Source: Gynuella sp. (GTDB lineage Bacteria > Pseudomonadota > Gammaproteobacteria > Pseudomonadales > Natronospirillaceae). Taken from it: DNA of 64,000 bases. Made by a program: the position numbers and the translations under genes. Below, one piece after another: positions 46,271 to 56,071 of this stretch. Each line of letters opens with the position of its first letter. The first letter of the stretch is position 1. Under the pieces are notes generated by a model. It was not told the DNA's origin. It was given only the letters and a program-made list of their open reading frames with translations, and ran no database searches. The stretch is from assembly GCA_028282465.1 (NCBI GenBank), contig JANQHX010000024.1, forward strand, positions 1 to 64,000, in the 5' to 3' direction.

Positions 46271-48865
46271 TTACTTAACTCGGCTTTTTAACTCGTATAC
46301 CAGGTTTAAAGCCTCTCTTGGCGTAAGGTTATCTGGGTCAATATCAGAAATTTTTTCTATAACCGGATGGCTTACCATTTCAGAAAACATGTCTGACTGA
46401 AATGGATTGGTATCTGTTTGAGACTGGCCTGTTTTTGAGTTTGAAGTCACAAGGGTTTGAGTTTCTTGGTTCTCTAATTCCTCAAGCTTGCTTTTAGCTT
46501 TGGTCATAACTGTTTCTGGTACACCTGCTAGCTTTGCCACTTGTAAACCATAACTTTGACTGGCGGGGCCTTCTTGAACCTTATGCAAAAACACCAAATG
46601 GTCTTGGTGTTCAGTAGCATCAAGATGCAGGTTGCTCGCTTTTTTACTTAATTCGGGAAAAGAGGTTAGTTCGAAATAATGAGTGGCAAACAAAGTCATC
46701 GAGCCAATTTTATTAGCCAGATGCTCTGCACAAGACCAAGCTAATGACAAGCCATCGTAGGTGCTTGTGCCCCTGCCTACTTCATCCATTAACACCAAAC
46801 TGGATGCCGTTGCATTATTAAGAATATTAGCCGTCTCAGTCATCTCCACCATAAAGGTAGAGCGGCCACTGGATAAATCATCAGATGAACCCATTCGGCT
46901 GAAAATGCGGTCTACAGGGCCAATAACTGCATGAGCTGCGGGAACATAGCTACCGGTGTGAGCTAGAAGAACAATTAAGGCTGTTTGGCGCATGAAAGTA
47001 GATTTACCCCCCATATTGGGGCCGGTTATGACTTTCATACACTGATCGGTGGACAGATAAGCATCATTGGGCACAAATGGAATATCTGAAATGCTTTCGA
47101 CCACTAGATGACGTCCAGAGCGGATTTTAATGCCGGGTTCGTCCGTCAATTCTGGAGGGGTAAGATCCAAAGACAGTGCCCGCTCTGCAAAACAACTGAG
47201 TACATCGAGTTGGGATAAGCCGTTAGACATGCATTGCAGTTCAACAAGATGTTCAGATAATCGAGTTAGCAACTTTTCATAGAGGTATTTCTCACGAGCC
47301 AATGCTTTCGATTTTGCACTTAAGGCCTTGTCTTCAAATTCTTTGAGTTCGGGGGTAATAAAGCGCTCAACGTTTTTTAACGTTTGTCGCCTTATATAAG
47401 TGTCTGGAGCCTCTGAAGACTGAGCTTTGCTAATTTCTATGTAGTAACCATGAACTCGGTTGTAACCCACTTTAAGGGTCGAAATTCCAGTAGATTCCTT
47501 TTCCTGTGTCTCCAGTTTTAAAAGAAAGTCGCCTGCATTAGCGCTAATGTTCCTAAGATCATCTAATTCATTATCAAATCCTTCTGCTATTACCCCGCCA
47601 TCACGAATAACCGCAGGAGGATTTTCAATAATCGCGGTATTTAGCAAATCCGTCAGTTCAGGAAACTCAGAAATGGATTCAGAAATATTCTGGATCAAAG
47701 ATTGATCTAAGGATTTGATGCTTTTCTGAATATTAGGCAATGCGTTAAAGGTTTCTTTAAGCCTAACTAGATCTCTTGGTCTTGCAGAACCCAGAGCCAC
47801 GCGGCTCAAAACTCTTTCGATATCACTGACTGGCCGAAGTGCTTCTTGAACAGTTTCATGGTGGTAGTCTGCGATTAACACAGCGACAGCATTTTGTCTT
47901 TGGCTTAGTAATTTGAAATTACTGAGTGGCCTGTTTAGCCAGCGCTTAAGCATGCGGCTTCCCATGGCTGTGCTGGTTTTGTCCATCACCCAGGCCAAGG
48001 TGAACTCATCACTTCCTTTTGCGTTGACATCTATCTCCAGGTTTTTTCGGGTGGGAGCGTCCAGTATTAAGCTGTCTTCTCGAGTTTCAATTGAAAGACC
48101 TTGAACGTGCGGGAGAGAGCTTTTTTGGGTATCAATAACATATTGAAGCAGTGCACCGGCTGCGCAAACCGCTGCTTTCATATGGGCGCAACCGAATCCA
48201 GCGAGATCGCGAACTTTGAAATGCTCAGTCAGTAAGCGTTCACAAGAATCATAGTCAAACTGCCAAGGCGCAACCTTCTTCAGTGCTTGTGCGTTTTCCA
48301 GGTCTGGAATGCCTGGGTGTTCTTCGCTCAACAGTAATTCTGAGGGCTTGAGTCTTTCTAGCTCAGAGCTAAGTTCATAGCTGTTTTCTAGTTCGATTAA
48401 AAAGAATCTGCCAGCACTAACATCTAGGCAACCCAAACCAGTTTTTTCATGTAACTGATGCACTGAACAAATTAAGTTATCTTGCTTTTCACTCAGAAAC
48501 GCTTCATCCGAGAGGGTTCCGGGCGTCACTACTCTTACGACCTTGCGTTCCACCGGCCCCTTGCTAGTTGCTGGGTCTCCAATCTGTTCACAAATGGCTA
48601 TCGACCGGCCCAATCTCACTAATCGAGCAAGATAGTTCTCAGCGGCATGAAATGGAATACCAGCCATGGGAATCGGTTCACCACCGCTCTTGCCTCTGGC
48701 AGTTAGCGTAATATCCAGTAATCTTGCCGCTTCTCGAGCATCATCAAAAAACAATTCATAGAAATCACCCATTCGATAAAACACCAAGTGCTCCTGGTTC
48801 TGGTTTTTTATCTTCAGATACTGTTGCATCATTGGGGTGTGAGTGGGTTTAGAAGTCTCAGTCAT
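46271..48865 (-). CDS. mutS: DNA mismatch repair protein MutS
   Basis: Mismatch-recognition ATPase. The N-terminal mismatch-binding domain has '[13 protein letters not shown]' and the Phe-x-Glu motif in '[15 protein letters not shown]' (about 29-43). Lever/clamp domains follow. The C-terminal ATPase has Walker [10 protein letters not shown] (about 620), Walker B '[19 protein letters not shown]' and '[10 protein letters not shown]'. The length of 864 aa is normal, with a short C-terminal tetramerisation tail. It is divergent from pncC. Confidence 0.97.
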   Translation of the reverse strand: MTETSKPTHTPMMQQYLKIKNQNQEHLVFYRMGDFYELFFDDAREAARLLDITLTARGKSGGEPIPMAGIPFHAAENYLARLVRLGRSIAICEQIGDPATSKGPVERKVVRVVTPGTLSDEAFLSEKQDNLICSVHQLHEKTGLGCLDVSAGRFFLIELENSYELSSELERLKPSELLLSEEHPGIPDLENAQALKKVAPWQFDYDSCERLLTEHFKVRDLAGFGCAHMKAAVCAAGALLQYVIDTQKSSLPHVQGLSIETREDSLILDAPTRKNLEIDVNAKGSDEFTLAWVMDKTSTAMGSRMLKRWLNRPLSNFKLLSQRQNAVAVLIADYHHETVQEALRPVSDIERVLSRVALGSARPRDLVRLKETFNALPNIQKSIKSLDQSLIQNISESISEFPELTDLLNTAIIENPPAVIRDGGVIAEGFDNELDDLRNISANAGDFLLKLETQEKESTGISTLKVGYNRVHGYYIEISKAQSSEAPDTYIRRQTLKNVERFITPELKEFEDKALSAKSKALAREKYLYEKLLTRLSEHLVELQCMSNGLSQLDVLSCFAERALSLDLTPPELTDEPGIKIRSGRHLVVESISDIPFVPNDAYLSTDQCMKVITGPNMGGKSTFMRQTALIVLLAHTGSYVPAAHAVIGPVDRIFSRMGSSDDLSSGRSTFMVEMTETANILNNATASSLVLMDEVGRGTSTYDGLSLAWSCAEHLANKIGSMTLFATHYFELTSFPELSKKASNLHLDATEHQDHLVFLHKVQEGPASQSYGLQVAKLAGVPETVMTKAKSKLEELENQETQTLVTSNSKTGQSQTDTNPFQSDMFSEMVSHPVIEKISDIDPDNLTPREALNLVYELKSRVK

Positions 48866-48943
48866 TGTTCTGGGGCATAAATGCTTGATTTAAAAAGAGA
48901 ACCTGCAATGTTACGGAATTCATAAGGGTGGTGCGAGCGTCTG

Positions 48944-49450
48944 ATGAAAACAATTGAATTAACCCCAGTGATCAACAATCTGGCTCAGGAATTGACAAAC
49001 AGAGGCTGGCGTTTGGGCACAGCTGAATCCTGCACTGGCGGATGGATTGCGAAAGCCTGTACAGATATGGATGGAAGCTCCAATTGGTTTGAGGGGGGAA
49101 TAGTTTCCTACTCTAATGAGATGAAAGAAAACCTTCTTTTGGTGCCAAATGAGGTGCTCAAGAAATTCGGTGCTGTGAGCGAAGAAACGGTGCAAGCCAT
49201 GGCCCTTGGTTTACTTCATCAGCTAGATGTAGATTTGGCAATCGCCGTTAGTGGTGTTGCGGGGCCTCGCGGGGGTACAGCGGAAAAGCCTGTGGGTACT
49301 GTTTGGATTTCTTGGTGCGTTAAAGGCTGTAACCCTGAGGTAAAAAAATGTTTGTTTGACGGCGACAGGGAAAAGGTTAGGTTGCAGACGGTCGAAACGG
49401 CTTTACAAGGGACATTAGAAATACTGAAAAAAAATACAGTATTGGGCTAG
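48944..49450 (+). CDS. pncC: Nicotinamide-nucleotide amidase PncC (CinA C-terminal family)
   Basis: Deamidates nicotinamide mononucleotide in the NAD recycling pathway. Only the CinA C-terminal domain is present, as in the stand-alone gammaproteobacterial forms. 'LGTAESCTGGWIAKACTDMD' (about 23-42) includes the active-site Ser-Cys-T-G-G. 'FEGGIVSYSNEMKENLL' and 'IAVSGVAGPRGGTAEKPVGT' follow. The length is 168 aa. It sits between mutS and recA, its usual place. Confidence 0.94.
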   Translation: MKTIELTPVINNLAQELTNRGWRLGTAESCTGGWIAKACTDMDGSSNWFEGGIVSYSNEMKENLLLVPNEVLKKFGAVSEETVQAMALGLLHQLDVDLAIAVSGVAGPRGGTAEKPVGTVWISWCVKGCNPEVKKCLFDGDREKVRLQTVETALQGTLEILKKNTVLG

Positions 49451-49475
49451 GCAGACTAATACTTATGTGCCAGAA

Positions 49476-49495
49476 TACTGGTCAAATTTACAGTG
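49476..49495. promoter_or_regulatory. LexA (SOS) box upstream of recA
   Basis: TACTG (49476-49480), ten bases, then CAGTG (49491-49495) matches the gammaproteobacterial LexA box TACTG-N10-CAGTA with one outer mismatch. It lies 67 bases before the recA ATG, where the SOS operator is expected. Confidence 0.85.
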
Positions 49496-49562
49496 GTTTT
49501 GATTAACGGCCACTGCCTGCAAGTAATCGATATAGAGCAAACTAAATTACAGGTGGAATTCA

Positions 49563-50597
49563 ATGGACGCCAACAAATCTAAAGCATTATCAGCCGCATT
49601 ATCTCAAATCGAGCGTCAGTTCGGAAAAGGCTCTGTTATGAGAATGGGTGATCAAGAAAGAGAGAAAATCCCCGCTGTATCTACAGGGTCTTTGGGGTTA
49701 GATATTGCTTTAGGGATTGGCGGCTTACCTAAGGGGCGTATCGTCGAGATTTATGGCCCAGAGAGCTCAGGTAAAACTACCTTAACTCTGCAGGTGATTG
49801 CGGAAGCTCAAAAAGCTGGTGGCACTTGCGCTTTCGTAGACGCGGAACATGCTTTGGATCCTGAATATGCGTCAAAGCTGGGGGTAAATGTTGACGATTT
49901 GCTGGTTTCTCAGCCGGATACAGGTGAGCAAGCACTGGAAATTACCGACATGCTAGTGCGTTCTAACGCTATAGATGTCCTGATTGTGGATTCAGTCGCA
50001 GCATTGGTTCCAAAAGCTGAAATTGAAGGGGAAATGGGTGATCATCACGTAGGCTTACAAGCTAGGTTAATGTCTCAAGCATTACGGAAGATTACCGGTA
50101 ACATTAAGAATGCAAACTGTTTGGTGATTTTCATTAACCAGATTCGCATGAAAATTGGCGTAATGTTTGGTAACCCAGAGACCACGACCGGTGGTAATGC
50201 GTTAAAATTCTATTCATCTGTACGTTTAGATATTCGTCGCACCGGCACCATCAAAGATGGCGATGAAGTTGTCGGCAGTGAAACTCGAGTTAAGGTAGTT
50301 AAAAATAAAGTTGCCCCTCCTTTCAAGCAGGCAGAGTTTCAAATAATGTACGGCAAAGGCATATATCATATGGGCGAAGTGATTGACCTAGGTGTTAAGC
50401 TTGGTCTTGTTGATAAATCAGGTGCTTGGTATGCCTATAAAGGCGATAAGATCGGGCAGGGTAAAGCCAATGCATCAAGATACCTTGGTGAAAACCCTGC
50501 AATCGCTCAGGAAATAGAAGCCCAGATTCGAGCGACTTACCTGGGAGAAACTGTCAATCAGGAAACCGCTAAAACCGAGTCTCCAGAAGAAGCATAA
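49563..50597 (+). CDS. recA: Recombinase RecA
   Basis: Strand-exchange protein and SOS coprotease. An N-terminal polymerisation helix precedes Walker A 'GPESSGKTT' (about 67-75), '[15 protein letters not shown]', Walker B '[12 protein letters not shown]' and loop L1 '[20 protein letters not shown]'. L2 follows, with '[20 protein letters not shown]'. The C-terminus is acidic. The length of 344 aa is normal. A GTGGAATTCA leader gives a modest ribosome site (GGTGG). It is controlled by an upstream LexA box and separated from recX by a terminator hairpin. Confidence 0.98.
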   Translation: MDANKSKALSAALSQIERQFGKGSVMRMGDQEREKIPAVSTGSLGLDIALGIGGLPKGRIVEIYGPESSGKTTLTLQVIAEAQKAGGTCAFVDAEHALDPEYASKLGVNVDDLLVSQPDTGEQALEITDMLVRSNAIDVLIVDSVAALVPKAEIEGEMGDHHVGLQARLMSQALRKITGNIKNANCLVIFINQIRMKIGVMFGNPETTTGGNALKFYSSVRLDIRRTGTIKDGDEVVGSETRVKVVKNKVAPPFKQAEFQIMYGKGIYHMGEVIDLGVKLGLVDKSGAWYAYKGDKIGQGKANASRYLGENPAIAQEIEAQIRATYLGETVNQETAKTESPEEA

Positions 50598-50634
50598 CTT
50601 TCAGCAAAAGATTATCTTTCCTCTGATGACTAGC

Positions 50635-50664
50635 AACAGGCCCTCGGGCCTGTTCCTCTTTTTT
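50635..50664 (+). terminator. Terminator between recA and recX
   Basis: AACAGGCC (50635-50642) pairs with GGCCTGTT (50647-50654) around a CTCG loop, followed by CCTCTTTTTT. In E. coli a similar hairpin limits recX expression to read-through from recA, and the same layout is seen here. Confidence 0.88.
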
Positions 50665-50678
50665 CCTCCCTAAGTCTT

Positions 50679-51119
50679 ATGAAATTCACTCCTTGGAACT
50701 ATGCGTTAAACCTGCTTTCTAGGCGCGAATACAGCATTTATGAGTTACAACAGAAAGTGACTCTTAAATTTCCGGACCTTGACTCAGATGAACAGATTGA
50801 ATTGGTTCAAAGACTTAAGGTCTCTGGGCTTGCCTGTGACGAGCGATTTTCTGAAATGTGGGCCAGAACCCGATACTCACAAGGTAAAGGCCCCATTCGT
50901 ATTCGTCAGGAACTCAAGCAAAAAGGAATTTCAGAGACCCAGATTGAGACAGCTTTAGAGCAGGAATCCTTCGACTGGTACCAACTAGCTCTCACGACAA
51001 AACGCAAAAAATTTAATCAACCCGCCCAAGATCATAAAGAAAAAGCCAAAATCTATAGATTTTTATCCTACCGTGGCTTTAATTCCGAACAAATTCAGTA
51101 TGCGATGGATTGCGACTAA
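50679..51119 (+). CDS. recX: Regulatory protein RecX
   Basis: Inhibitor of RecA filament growth. Three-helix repeats are visible: 'ALNLLSRREYSIYELQQKV' (about 7-25), 'GLACDERFSEMWARTRYSQG' and 'IYRFLSYRGFNSEQIQYAMD'. 'GPIRIRQELKQKGISETQI' is the family core. The length of 146 aa is typical. Downstream of recA beyond a terminator, so levels probably depend on read-through. Confidence 0.94.
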   Translation: MKFTPWNYALNLLSRREYSIYELQQKVTLKFPDLDSDEQIELVQRLKVSGLACDERFSEMWARTRYSQGKGPIRIRQELKQKGISETQIETALEQESFDWYQLALTTKRKKFNQPAQDHKEKAKIYRFLSYRGFNSEQIQYAMDCD

Positions 51120-51179
51120 ATAGTCTCCATTGTAGTATTTCCGCCCTTTGAAAATCACACTGCATCTGGAAGACCATTC

Positions 51180-53780
51180 ATGAAGAGTTCCGAAATCCGC
51201 GAACGATTTCTTGATTATTTCAACCGTAACGGTCACGCAATAATCGACAGTAGTTCTTTAGTGCCGGGGAATGACCCGACGCTATTATTTACAAACGCTG
51301 GAATGGTCCAGTTCAAGGACGTTTTCCTTGGGCAAGATAAGCGAAATTACAACCGAGCCACTTCCTCTCAGCGCTGTGTTAGGGCAGGCGGAAAGCACAA
51401 TGATCTTGAAAACGTTGGCTATACCGCACGACACCATACTTTCTTTGAAATGCTTGGAAACTTTAGTTTTGGTGATTACTTCAAGCAAGACGCCATTAAA
51501 TTTGCTTGGGAGTTTCTAACTATTGAGTTGGGGCTTCCAGAAGAAAAACTTTGGGTTACCGTGCATGAAGGTGACCAAGAAGCTGAAGATATTTGGCTCA
51601 AAGAAATGGGCGTAAGTGCCGACAGGTTCTCCCGAATGGGCGACAAGGACAATTTTTGGTCGATGGGTGATACCGGGCCCTGTGGTCCATGCTCTGAAAT
51701 ATTTTATGACCACGGTTCAGATGTTCCGGGAGGCCCTCCAGGTTCCCCAGATGACGATCTGGATCGCTATATCGAAATTTGGAATTTAGTGTTTATGCAG
51801 TTTGATCAAGCTGCAGATGGTACACGTACTCCATTGCCTAAACCCAGTGTTGATACAGGAATGGGATTAGAGCGTATTGCAGCTGTGATGCAAAACGTTC
51901 ATTCCAATTACGAAATTGATCTGTTTCAAGCACTCATCAAAGATGCTGCCGCTAAAACAAGCACTGAAGATTTAGAACACAAGTCATTAAGAGTGATTGC
52001 TGACCATATCCGGTCTTGTGCGTTTTTAATCGCAGATGGAGTAGTTCCCAGCAATGAAGGTCGTGGCTATGTGCTGCGCCGCATTATTCGCAGAGCAATT
52101 CGTCACGGCCACAAACTGGGTCAGGAGAATCCGTTCTTTAATCAATTAGTGACTGTGTTGGTAAACCAAATGGGGGCTGCTTACCCTAGTTTAGCGAAGT
52201 TACAGGCTCTGGTAGAAAAGGTTCTTTTAACCGAGGAAGAACAGTTTGCTAAGACCCTAGATAAGGGTATGAAGATTTTAACGGACGCAATTTCAGATCT
52301 GGATGGCAATACAATACCCGGCGAAATTGTCTTTAAACTCTATGACACTTATGGCTTTCCAGTAGATCTTACGGCTGATGTTGCTCGTGAAAAAGAACTA
52401 GAGATTGACGAAGCTGGATTTGAAATTGCCATGGAAGCCCAGCGCCAAATGGCCCGGGACGGTAGCAACTTCTCTATGCAATTAGACGAGTCAATAGAGC
52501 TAGAGGGTGCAACAGAATTTACCGGTTATGACTCCTTAGTGGGACAAGGCAATGTGACTAACTTGCTTAAAGGCTCTACCTCGGTCGCAGAATTATCGAC
52601 TGGGGATGAAGGGGTTATTGTTCTGGACAAAACCGCCTTTTATGCGGAAAGCGGTGGACAGGTCGGCGATCTTGGTTCTATTCGCTGGGACGGCGGTGAA
52701 TTCCAAGTTTTGGATTGTAGTAAGAATGGCAACAACCATTTGCACATTGGTAAAGTCACCCAGGGTTCTATTAAACCGGGCGATGCGGTTTCTTTATCCG
52801 TGGATGGCTCAAAAAGAGATACCACGGCTAAGCATCACAGTGCCACACACCTACTTCACGCTGCCTTACGAATGGTATTGGGTGACCATGTGCAGCAGAA
52901 AGGTTCCTTGGTTACTCCAGATAAATTACGTTTTGATTTTGCGCATTTTGAAGCCGTGACCAATGAGCAGTTAGCTGATATTGAAAACATCGTAAACCAA
53001 CAAATACAGGCCAATACTGAAGTCACTACAGATTTAATGGATATTGACAGTGCAAAAGCCAAGGGCGCAATGGCCTTATTTGGTGAAAAGTATGGTGACG
53101 AGGTTCGTGTCTTAACCATGGGGCAGGATCGTTTCTCCGTAGAGCTTTGCGGTGGTACCCATGTCAATCGTACAGGTGATATTGGTGTCTTAAAAATCAC
53201 TGCTGAGTCCGGAATTGCTGCTGGTGTAAGACGTATCGAAGCTGTAGCTGGACCCTATGCCTTGGCTTATATTTCTGAAACCGAAAAACTACTTGCCAGC
53301 GTTGGAGAGGAAGTTAAAGGCAATCGCAACAACACACTTGATAAGGTAAAGCAGCTTCAGGTCAGATCTAAACAACTAGAAAAAGACATTGAAGCCTTAA
53401 AAGGCAAACTGGCCAGCAGTGCCGGTTCAGATTTAGCTGGATCAGCAGTTGACGTGAAAGGCGTAAAAGTACTGGCTGCAAAGCTGGATGGTGTTGCTGC
53501 TAAGGATCTAAGGGATTTGATGGATCAACTTAAAAACAAATTAGGTTCAGCAGCAATTGTTTTGGCTAGTGTGAATGACGGAAAAATCCAGCTGGCCGCA
53601 GGGGTCACTAAAGATCTCATTCCAAAAATAAAAGCTGGTAACCTAGTGAATCAGGTAGCTACCCAAGTAGGTGGCAAAGGTGGCGGTAAGCCAGATATGG
53701 CGATGGCAGGTGGGCAGGATATTTCAGCCTTATCAGCCGCCCTTGAAACTGTGGTGCCGTGGGTTACTGAACAACTTTAA
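51180..53780 (+). CDS. alaS: Alanine--tRNA ligase
   Basis: Charges tRNA-Ala. The class II catalytic domain has '[20 protein letters not shown]' and '[17 protein letters not shown]'. The tRNA-recognition region follows. The editing domain has the zinc motif '[13 protein letters not shown]' (about 558-570) and '[15 protein letters not shown]' (about 655-669). The C-terminal DHHA1 domain has '[15 protein letters not shown]'. The length of 866 aa is standard. It sits in the conserved recA-recX-alaS-lysC run and ends at a clear terminator. Confidence 0.98.
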   Translation: MKSSEIRERFLDYFNRNGHAIIDSSSLVPGNDPTLLFTNAGMVQFKDVFLGQDKRNYNRATSSQRCVRAGGKHNDLENVGYTARHHTFFEMLGNFSFGDYFKQDAIKFAWEFLTIELGLPEEKLWVTVHEGDQEAEDIWLKEMGVSADRFSRMGDKDNFWSMGDTGPCGPCSEIFYDHGSDVPGGPPGSPDDDLDRYIEIWNLVFMQFDQAADGTRTPLPKPSVDTGMGLERIAAVMQNVHSNYEIDLFQALIKDAAAKTSTEDLEHKSLRVIADHIRSCAFLIADGVVPSNEGRGYVLRRIIRRAIRHGHKLGQENPFFNQLVTVLVNQMGAAYPSLAKLQALVEKVLLTEEEQFAKTLDKGMKILTDAISDLDGNTIPGEIVFKLYDTYGFPVDLTADVAREKELEIDEAGFEIAMEAQRQMARDGSNFSMQLDESIELEGATEFTGYDSLVGQGNVTNLLKGSTSVAELSTGDEGVIVLDKTAFYAESGGQVGDLGSIRWDGGEFQVLDCSKNGNNHLHIGKVTQGSIKPGDAVSLSVDGSKRDTTAKHHSATHLLHAALRMVLGDHVQQKGSLVTPDKLRFDFAHFEAVTNEQLADIENIVNQQIQANTEVTTDLMDIDSAKAKGAMALFGEKYGDEVRVLTMGQDRFSVELCGGTHVNRTGDIGVLKITAESGIAAGVRRIEAVAGPYALAYISETEKLLASVGEEVKGNRNNTLDKVKQLQVRSKQLEKDIEALKGKLASSAGSDLAGSAVDVKGVKVLAAKLDGVAAKDLRDLMDQLKNKLGSAAIVLASVNDGKIQLAAGVTKDLIPKIKAGNLVNQVATQVGGKGGGKPDMAMAGGQDISALSAALETVVPWVTEQL

Positions 53781-53850
53781 TTGTCCGAGAGTTGGCACTG
53801 ATCAATCCAGTGCTTTAATTCAATCAATAAAATCACTCAAGTTTAATTAT

Positions 53851-53883
53851 GGCCGCAATTAGTGTTTAATTGCGGCCGATTTT
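53851..53883 (+). terminator. Terminator after alaS
   Basis: An 11-bp perfect stem (53851-53861 with 53867-53877) has a 5-base loop and is followed by GATTTTTG. It lies 31 bases before the lysC start. Confidence 0.88.
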
Positions 53884-53913
53884 TGACCATCAAACTAATT
53901 AAGAACTGCAATT

Positions 53914-55143
53914 ATGGCGCTATACGTCCAAAAGTACGGAGGTACTTCGGTAGGCACGGTCGAGAAGATCGAAGCTGTTGCCGAGAAAGTTAAAGGTTTT
54001 AGGGATAAGGGACATGACATCGTTGTTGTTGTGTCTGCGATGTCCGGTGAAACCAATCGATTAATTGGTCTTGCTCATGAGGTTATGGAGCAACCAACGC
54101 CCAGAGAAATGGATACACTGGTGTCGACTGGAGAGCAGGTAACCATTTCACTGTTATGCATGGCCCTCAACAAAAGAGGTTGCCCAGCTAGATCCTATAC
54201 TGGCGGGCAGGTTCAGATACTCACTGACAATGCCCACATGAAAGCTCGTATTCAGAAAATTGATGATGAAAAAATCCATTCTGATTTGAAACAGGGCAAG
54301 GTTGTAGTCGTTGCCGGCTTCCAGGGTGTCGACGAAGATGGAAATATTACTACCCTTGGTCGTGGTGGCTCAGACACAACAGGTGTTGCATTAGCAGCAG
54401 CCCTTAACGCAGATGAGTGTCAGATCTACACTGACGTAGATGGGGTATATACCACTGACCCTCGCATTGTTGCGAAAGCACAGAGAATGGAAAAAGTAAC
54501 TTTTGAAGAAATGCTTGAAATGGCGAGTCTAGGTTCAAAAGTACTTCAAATAAGATCCGTAGAATTTGCTGGGAAGTACAACGTACCGTTGCGCGTTCTA
54601 TCTACCTTCCAAGATGGCCCAGGCACTTTAATTACTCTAGAGGAAGAGTCAGAAATGGAAAAACCGGTAATCTCTGGTATCGCGTTCAGTCGTGATGAGG
54701 CGAAAATAACTGTTTTGGGAGTGCCTGATATTCCAGGAGTTGCCTCTCGTATCTTAGGGCCAGTCAGCGCAGCTAATATTGAAGTAGACATGATTGTTCA
54801 GAATGTTGCAGCTGATAAGACTACTGACTTTACCTTTACTGTTCATCGCAACGACTTCAATAAAGTGATGAAAGTGGTTGAGCAGGTTTCAGATGACCTA
54901 GGTGCCCGTGAAGTGACCGGTGATGACAGCATTTGCAAGGTTTCAATTGTTGGCGTAGGTATGCGATCTCACGCAGGCGTTGCGAGCAAGATGTTCGATA
55001 CCCTAGCTGCCGAATCAATCAATATCCAAATGATCTCAACCTCTGAAATTAAAATCTCAGTTGTGGTTTCTGAAAAATACTTGGAGCTAGGTGTACGTGC
55101 TCTTCATACCGCATTTGGATTGGATTCAGAGAGTACAGATTAA
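53914..55143 (+). CDS. lysC: Aspartate kinase
   Basis: First enzyme of the aspartate family pathway (Lys, Thr, Met, diaminopimelate). The amino-acid kinase domain has 'VQKYGGTSVGTVEKI' (about 5-19) and 'TLGRGGSDTTGVALAAAL' (about 148-165). Two C-terminal ACT domains (about 265-330 and 345-405) provide feedback inhibition ('GVPDIPGVASRILGPVSAAN'). The length of 409 aa is typical of the Pseudomonas-type single kinase. It has its own transcription start after the alaS terminator. csrA is next. Confidence 0.96.
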   Translation: MALYVQKYGGTSVGTVEKIEAVAEKVKGFRDKGHDIVVVVSAMSGETNRLIGLAHEVMEQPTPREMDTLVSTGEQVTISLLCMALNKRGCPARSYTGGQVQILTDNAHMKARIQKIDDEKIHSDLKQGKVVVVAGFQGVDEDGNITTLGRGGSDTTGVALAAALNADECQIYTDVDGVYTTDPRIVAKAQRMEKVTFEEMLEMASLGSKVLQIRSVEFAGKYNVPLRVLSTFQDGPGTLITLEEESEMEKPVISGIAFSRDEAKITVLGVPDIPGVASRILGPVSAANIEVDMIVQNVAADKTTDFTFTVHRNDFNKVMKVVEQVSDDLGAREVTGDDSICKVSIVGVGMRSHAGVASKMFDTLAAESINIQMISTSEIKISVVVSEKYLELGVRALHTAFGLDSESTD

Positions 55144-55171
55144 ACAACTTCTTATGACCAAACCCAATAGA

Positions 55172-55208
55172 GGCGACTTTATTGCTTAGCGAGTCGCATA
55201 AAGTTGCC
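55172..55208 (+). terminator. Hairpin after lysC with two alternative pairings
   Basis: An 11-bp stem with one wobble pairs 55172-55182 with 55198-55208. A second, mutually exclusive 6-bp stem pairs GCGACT (55173-55178) with AGTCGC (55192-55197). A T-rich stretch (TTTATTTTTT) follows about 8 bases later, so this is a plausible but imperfect terminator for lysC. Confidence 0.5.
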
Positions 55209-55273
55209 AACAAATTTATTTTTTACCTTTTCTTGGTCAATACTGATTTTCAGTACTTCTAATATTTAGGTAG

Positions 55274-55302
55274 ACTGAACTGCTAACGGATTGCAGTTCA
55301 GT
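55274..55302 (+). promoter_or_regulatory. Candidate CsrA-binding hairpin in the csrA leader
   Basis: A perfect 10-bp stem, ACTGAACTGC (55274-55283) with GCAGTTCAGT (55293-55302), displays the loop TAACGGATT. This places A-C-GGA in a hairpin loop, the known presentation of CsrA sites. It starts 8 bases after a possible -10 box TAATAT (55260-55265), so it would sit near the 5' end of the csrA mRNA. A second AGGA lies in the ribosome site at 55363-55366. Autoregulation is inference. Confidence 0.55.
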
Positions 55303-55376
55303 ACCATTCGATTATGGAAATGCGAGTCTTCCATTGTTGGATGCTAAAAGCAGAGATAGCACAGGAGAAACAATCA

Positions 55377-55571
55377 ATGCTGATTCTAACTCGCCGGGTA
55401 GGCGAAACTCTGATGATTGGTGATGAAGTAACAGTTACCGTTCTCGGAGTGAAGGGAAATCAGGTTCGCATAGGTGTGAACGCACCTAAGGACGTAGCCG
55501 TTCATAGGGAAGAAATATATCAGCGCATTCAAAAGGAAATGGAGCAAGACGAACCTAACGGTAATGTTTAA
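55377..55571 (+). CDS. csrA: Carbon storage regulator CsrA (RsmA-type RNA-binding protein)
   Basis: Homodimeric RNA-binding regulator that blocks or stabilises mRNAs at GGA sites. The start at 55377 gives the universal N-terminus '[20 protein letters not shown]' with the RNA-contact residues Leu4 and Arg6/7. Arg44 lies in '[10 protein letters not shown]'. The length of 64 aa is typical. An AGGAGA site lies 9 bases upstream. The frame is open to 55314, but those extra 21 residues do not belong to the family. It is followed by tRNA genes, the standard lysC-csrA-tRNA arrangement. Confidence 0.97.
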   Translation: MLILTRRVGETLMIGDEVTVTVLGVKGNQVRIGVNAPKDVAVHREEIYQRIQKEMEQDEPNGNV

Positions 55572-55700
55572 GCTTTATTTCTAATTGCCCTTATGCCACA
55601 AATTTAGGTTTTTCTGAAATCTGAAAAGTGCGCTAATCCTTTAATTTTATTAAAGTTTTCTTTATTTTTGGATTTACCGTGGTATTATGCGCGCCGTGTT

Positions 55701-55790
55701 GGAGAGTTGGCCGAGTGGCTGAAGGCGCACCCCTGCTAAGGGTGTATAGGCGAAAGCTTATCGAGGGTTCGAATCCCTCACTCTCCGCCA
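55701..55790 (+). tRNA. tRNA-Ser (GCT anticodon)
   Basis: A 90-base class II tRNA with a long variable arm. The acceptor pairs GGAGAGT with ACTCTCC. The anticodon loop is CTGCTAA with anticodon GCT, reading AGC and AGU. The T arm is GAGGG-TTCGAAT-CCCTC. A discriminator G and an encoded CCA end at 55790. It is first of a three-tRNA cluster after csrA. Confidence 0.97.
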
Positions 55791-55796
55791 TTTAGT

Positions 55797-55821
55797 TTAG
55801 CTTCTTAAGTTAAGAAGCTAA
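55797..55821 (+). repeat. Palindromic hairpin in the tRNA spacer
   Basis: TTAGCTTCTTAA and TTAAGAAGCTAA are inverted around a single base, giving a practical 9-bp stem with a 7-base loop. It lies 6 bases after the tRNA-Ser CCA and 16 bases before tRNA-Arg. It may be a processing or pausing signal in the tRNA precursor. Confidence 0.6.
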
Positions 55822-55837
55822 GCTGAAAAATCTAAAA

Positions 55838-55914
55838 GCGCCCGTAGCTCAGCTGGATAGAGTACCTGGCTACGAACCAGGCGGTCGTACGTTCGAATCG
55901 TACCGGGCGCGCCA
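55838..55914 (+). tRNA. tRNA-Arg (ACG anticodon), copy 1
   Basis: A 77-base tRNA. The acceptor pairs GCGCCCG with CGGGCGC. The anticodon stem is CCTGG/CCAGG with loop CTACGAA and anticodon ACG, deaminated to ICG to read CGU, CGC and CGA. The T arm is GTACG-TTCGAAT-CGTAC. CCA is encoded. It is identical to copy 2. Confidence 0.97.
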
Positions 55915-55974
55915 TCCCTTAAAAAAGAATTGGAATCTTTTACTTTTCTTCTGGATTGAAGAAGCTTTTATTAA

Positions 55975-56051
55975 GCGCCCGTAGCTCAGCTGGATAGAGT
56001 ACCTGGCTACGAACCAGGCGGTCGTACGTTCGAATCGTACCGGGCGCGCCA
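55975..56051 (+). tRNA. tRNA-Arg (ACG anticodon), copy 2
   Basis: Base-for-base copy of the preceding tRNA-Arg over all 77 positions, including the encoded CCA, starting 137 bases later. The spacers differ, so this is a tRNA gene duplication, common after csrA in this group, rather than a larger duplication. Confidence 0.97.
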
Positions 56052-56071
56052 ACTCCATAAATGGTTCAGAG

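Noticed and set aside
55838-56051. Duplicated tRNA-Arg as attachment sites of an integrated element
   Set aside because: Only 60 bases of spacer lie between the copies and no integrase is near; tandem tRNA-Arg copies after csrA are normal in this group.
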